Shown here: positions 6,701 to 8,289 of the stretch, piece by piece | Layout: each line of letters opens with the position of its first letter | How positions within the stretch are numbered: the first letter of the stretch is position 1 | Source: Candidatus Poribacteria bacterium | Lineage (GTDB): Bacteria > Abyssobacteria > SURF-5 | Direction: 5' to 3' | Assembly: GCA_016215705.1 (NCBI GenBank) | Contig: JACRIR010000142.1 | Coordinates: 1 to 8,289, forward strand | Length of the DNA: 8,289 nt | Notes under the pieces: generated by a model | The model's database searches: none | What the model was told of the DNA's origin: nothing | What the model saw: the letters and a program-made list of their open reading frames with translations, nothing else | Translations under genes and position numbers: made by a program

Positions 6701-8289
6701 CTTGCAAGGGGAACCTATACGGGCACAATCACAATAATGAGCGATTCAGCCGCGAGCAATTCGCCGCAGACCATTCCGGTGACTTTAACGGTGGTTTCGC
6801 CGACGATTGCGCGCAGTCCGACGACGCTCACGAACACGTGTCTTCTGGCGACGAACGCTTCGAGCCAGACGTTCGATGTCTGGAATTCCGGCGCAGGGAT
6901 ATTGTCGTATTCCATAAGCGATAATGCCGATTGGCTATCATGCAGTCCTGCGAGCGGCACGTCACTTACGAACGAGCACGACACGATAGCTGTCAATTAT
7001 GCCACTGCATCGCTGCCGGTGGGGACGCATTCAGCTACCATAACGATCAGTGATCCGAATGCGACCAATAACCCACTGACGATATCGGTAAATCTGACGG
7101 TGTGGAAGCCGACCATCACCTTGAGCACAAATGCTCTCTCGAAGACCGTTCGGATGGGTTTGAACGCTTCGAATCAGACCTTCCAGGTTCGTAACAGCGG
7201 CACGGGCACGCTCTCGTACACGATAAGCGACAATGCCGACTGGCTGGCGTGTACCCCTGCGAGCGGGACGTCGACCACCGAGAACGACACGATTTCCGTC
7301 GTCTACACTACCTATGCGCTGGCGGTAGGCAACTATTCGGCAACCATCACGGTCGCTGACGCGAATGCGTCGAACAACCCGCAGACGATATCTGTGAGCC
7401 TGGAGGTCGTGCAGCCGACAATAAGTCGGAATCCGACCACGATTGCTGCCGCATGCGCGCCGGGTGAGAATGCAGTGAGCCAGAGCTTCGAGGTGTGGAA
7501 CACAGGGGTTGGCACGTTGTCGTACACGATAACCGACAATTCCACATGGATGTCGTGCAGTCCCACTAGCGGCGCTTCCCTGGGCGAGCATGACACTATT
7601 ACCATAATCTATGACACTTCTGCGGTTGCCGTCGGCAAGTACACAGGGACAATCACTATCAGTGATCCGAATGCGACTAATACGCCGCAGACAATAGTGG
7701 TGACGTTGACCGTAGGCCCGACGATATCGCGCAATCCGACTACGCTTACGAACAACTCGCAAACCGGGCAAGACGCCGCTGCCCAGAGTTTCGAGGTATG
7801 GAACTCGGGGATGGGGACTCTCGCGTACACGATTACCAGTGACGTTGCGTGGCTAACGTGCAATCCTGTAAGCGGGACATCCACAGGCGAGCATGACACG
7901 CTTGCGGTCAGTTACGGCACGGCGGCGCTGTTAAGGGGAACGTACCGCGCGACGATCACGATCAGTTCTGCGAGCGCGACGAACACGCCGCAGACAATTC
8001 CGGTGACGTTGACGGTAATTCAGCCGACGATTGCGCGCAGTCCGACGACGCTCACGAACACGTGTCTCCTGGCGACGAACGCCGCGAGCCAGACGTTCGA
8101 CGTCTGGAATTCGGGTTCGGGGACGTTATCGTACGCGATAAGCGACAATGCCGATTGGCTATCATGCAGTCCTGCGAGCGGCACGTCACTTACGAACGAG
8201 CACGATGTGATCACTGTCAGCTATGCCACTGCATCGCTGCCGGTGGGTGCGCATTCGGCCATAATAACGATCAGCGATCCGAATTCGAC
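3650..8289 (+). CDS. Secreted M6-family metalloprotease with FG-GAP propeller and BACON-like repeats (3' partial)
   Basis: One frame stays open from the ATG to the window end: 1,546 complete codons, no stop. Residues 1-31 are a signal peptide and about 32-84 a charged pro-region. Residues about 85-470 are an M6 (immune inhibitor A-type) zinc peptidase. Zinc ligands H261, H265 and D271 and catalytic E262 lie in HELGHVFGLPD, with M288 in NWSLMAGGSW as a likely Met-turn. The family segments GLLIWHIDEG, HYKVALEQADG and RGDSGDPFPGS follow, with C387, C393 and C395 nearby. Residues about 478-843 carry seven FG-GAP/VCBS calcium-site repeats, and about 846 onward at least seven BACON-like Ig-fold repeats. 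The enzyme should be exported and cleave proteins outside the cell, with the repeats giving adhesion or polymer binding. The C-terminus is missing, so any sorting signal (PEP-CTERM, type IX secretion or other) and the final repeat number are unknown. M6 assignment is firm, but substrate is not predictable. It may be regulated by the upstream terminating RNA. Confidence 0.95.
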   Translation, partial: MFKDSTSKRLRLMLLLVLLAFIFCGSQSAFGMPPHPDLKKQFKEKKKPIPAFIRNPEILRQRGIDNPAPRPGLRQRILQDEPAQGPSGSFRALALLVDFSDRTSQVSASYFDTLIFASTGSTVRSYYNEVSYGTLTIVTVNLPSTTGWLRAPQTYSYYVNGQNGLGTYPQNAQKLVEDAVDAANSVVNYSLYDNDANGYVDALFVVHAGPGAEYTGSFNDIWSHQWSISPRLRDGVYISTYSMEPEYWLSPNDMTSGVFCHELGHVFGLPDLYDTDDSSEGIGNWSLMAGGSWNGVRGNSPAHLDAWSRIYLDFASTTLVSADSIGLSITAVETTPQIYYLWDCDPTSDEYFLLENRQPVGFDAALPGSGLLIWHIDEGMTTNRNECLDHQNCNCVSHYKVALEQADGALDLEYGLDRGDSGDPFPGSTNKRAFDLSTTPNPGSYASCDSNIEISNISNSASTMTVDVHTCTAPNGLFFPYLEFPVASKPVAVAIGDVNNDARNDVVVTTTYENDPANDHRIHVFLQDASGSLQTPAVKYLIDPAFFTYHSQSVDIGDLNNDGRSDVVVSAQDSVGVFHQNGAGTLEPMVSYPCGHSSIRNAYQVRIGDFNNDGLLDVVSIDEGFESNDADVFLQNAGGTLDEPVTYVVEHGGYDDLDVGDVNGDGLQDIIVMSGYGGYSTLGILLQNASGTLDPAVYYDLPVAANARGVAVGDIDGDTLDDVAVTYGVPTEYVGVFYQNITGTLDPAISYPTMNVSDAVETEDLDNDLLNDIVVAHSAWVYLGVYRHDVAGELLPEEYYPIPAANGTSPHGMAIGDLNSDGGNDVAIVSDLSGLTVLYNTSPVSPTIALSTFALSSSTPLLQNAPSQTFEVWNSGAGTLSYTVSWNVGFFSCVPITGTSTGEHDTITVNYNSANLSAGTYSGTITITDSNALNNPQTILVTLTILQSTIARSPTSLTNTCSVGYNAPNQSFEVWNSGGATLSYTISDNVTWLACAPTTGTSTGEHDTITVTYSTSALARGTYTGTITIMSDSAASNSPQTIPVTLTVVSPTIARSPTTLTNTCLLATNASSQTFDVWNSGAGILSYSISDNADWLSCSPASGTSLTNEHDTIAVNYATASLPVGTHSATITISDPNATNNPLTISVNLTVWKPTITLSTNALSKTVRMGLNASNQTFQVRNSGTGTLSYTISDNADWLACTPASGTSTTENDTISVVYTTYALAVGNYSATITVADANASNNPQTISVSLEVVQPTISRNPTTIAAACAPGENAVSQSFEVWNTGVGTLSYTITDNSTWMSCSPTSGASLGEHDTITIIYDTSAVAVGKYTGTITISDPNATNTPQTIVVTLTVGPTISRNPTTLTNNSQTGQDAAAQSFEVWNSGMGTLAYTITSDVAWLTCNPVSGTSTGEHDTLAVSYGTAALLRGTYRATITISSASATNTPQTIPVTLTVIQPTIARSPTTLTNTCLLATNAASQTFDVWNSGSGTLSYAISDNADWLSCSPASGTSLTNEHDVITVSYATASLPVGAHSAIITISDPNS
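5081..6178 (+). repeat. Seven FG-GAP/VCBS repeats (seven-bladed beta-propeller)
   Basis: Calcium-loop motifs of the form GDxNxDGxxD occur seven times, with their first Asp at residues 497, 558, 609, 661, 714, 764 and 817. The spacings are 61, 51, 52, 53, 50 and 53 residues. Examples are GDLNNDGRSDVVV and GDFNNDGLLDVV. Most are followed by VFxQNxxGTLxPxVxY, the inter-blade signature of VCBS-type propellers. Seven units are the number needed to close an integrin-alpha-like propeller. The sixth motif is degenerate (EDLDNDLLND, lacking the leading Gly), so that calcium site may be weak. The role is probably structural or adhesive. Confidence 0.9.
6800..7065 (+). repeat. BACON unit 3, near-identical partner of 8024-8289
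   Basis: Compared base by base with 8024-8289 this unit differs at about 30 of 266 positions (about 89% identity). Exact runs are 44 nt (6800-6843 with 8024-8067) and 59 nt (6923-6981 with 8147-8205). Other units are visibly more diverged from each other. The two copies lie 1,224 nt apart, which is four repeat units. Confidence 0.9.
8024..8289 (+). repeat. BACON unit 7 (truncated by window), near-identical partner of 6800-7065
   Basis: This unit has the same gene position and frame as unit 3, with most differences at third codon positions or a few substitutions. It is cut after about 88 residues. The preceding unit 6 likewise resembles unit 2 most closely: only these two carry an Arg before GTY and both end PQTIPVTLTV. 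This supports duplication of a block of four units. Confidence 0.85.

Larger units (their letters stand above)
6185..8289 (+). repeat. Tandem BACON-like Ig-fold repeats (six complete, seventh cut)
   Basis: Units start at 6185, 6491, 6800, 7109, 7415, 7718 and 8024, giving a period of 303-309 nt (101-103 residues). Each reads approximately PTIxRxPTTLT, SQTFEVWNSGxGTLSYTISDN, W(L/M)xCxPxSGTS, EHDTITVxY, GTYxGTITISD and NPQTIxVTLTV. This is the strand pattern of BACON/BACON_2-type domains found in secreted bacterial proteins, often linked to carbohydrate or surface binding. A Cys after the first Trp is present in all seven (893, 995, 1098, 1201, 1303, 1404, 1506). An earlier Cys occurs only in units 2, 3, 5 and 7. 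The array continues beyond the window. Confidence 0.88.

Noticed and set aside
6163-8214. A series of minus-strand open frames of similar sequence (containing SCSPVDVP, LIVYDNVP and FxTSKxW), including one of 246 codons at 7031-7771
   Set aside because: They lie exactly opposite the BACON-like repeats and repeat with the same period. They are antisense shadows of the tandem array, not genes. None has a credible ribosome binding site or recognised domain.

Overview
The window carries three plus-strand genes of a bacterium, probably an anaerobic, uncultivated lineage. The grounds are a tungsten-type aldehyde:ferredoxin oxidoreductase, a corrinoid/iron-sulfur QueG-like protein, a very large secreted multidomain protease and a 30-nt GC-rich palindrome of the dispersed-repeat kind. 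The sequence does not fix the phylum. Base composition looks moderately GC-rich and similar across the window, and no transposase, integrase, CRISPR array, tRNA or rRNA was seen.

Layout. A sigma70-like promoter (9-37) precedes an AOR-family oxidoreductase (91-1950) with all four [4Fe-4S] cysteines. Its 3' side holds short direct and inverted repeats (1951-2002) and a perfect 30-nt palindrome followed by a T-run (2052-2086), which should end that transcript. A 235-residue QueG-like protein with a double [4Fe-4S] domain follows (2240-2947). It lacks both the C-terminal extension and the catalytic-Asp context of true epoxyqueuosine reductase.

A non-coding stretch of about 700 bp follows (2948-3649). 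It contains a perfect -35 box (TTGACA) with a TATAAA/TAAACT -10, then a short predicted RNA built from a 9-bp helix and a roughly 17-bp intrinsic terminator ending at about 3437. This could be a stand-alone small RNA or a terminating leader (riboswitch/attenuator-like) for the gene downstream. It matches no RNA family I could recognise and is the best candidate for something undescribed here.

From 3650 to the end of the window runs one uninterrupted open frame of more than 1,546 codons with no stop. It encodes a secreted M6-family (immune inhibitor A-like) metalloprotease. The order is signal peptide, short pro-region, zinc protease domain (HELGHVFGLPD), seven FG-GAP/VCBS repeats (a complete seven-bladed propeller by count), and at least seven BACON-like Ig-fold repeats of about 102 residues. 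The seventh repeat is cut by the window edge. Units 3 and 7 are about 89% identical in DNA, suggesting expansion by duplication of a four-unit block.

The two redox genes are separated by a strong terminator and are probably separate transcription units. Nothing in the sequence links them functionally to the exported protease, which would act outside the cell on proteins and probably bind polymers or surfaces through its C-terminal repeats.
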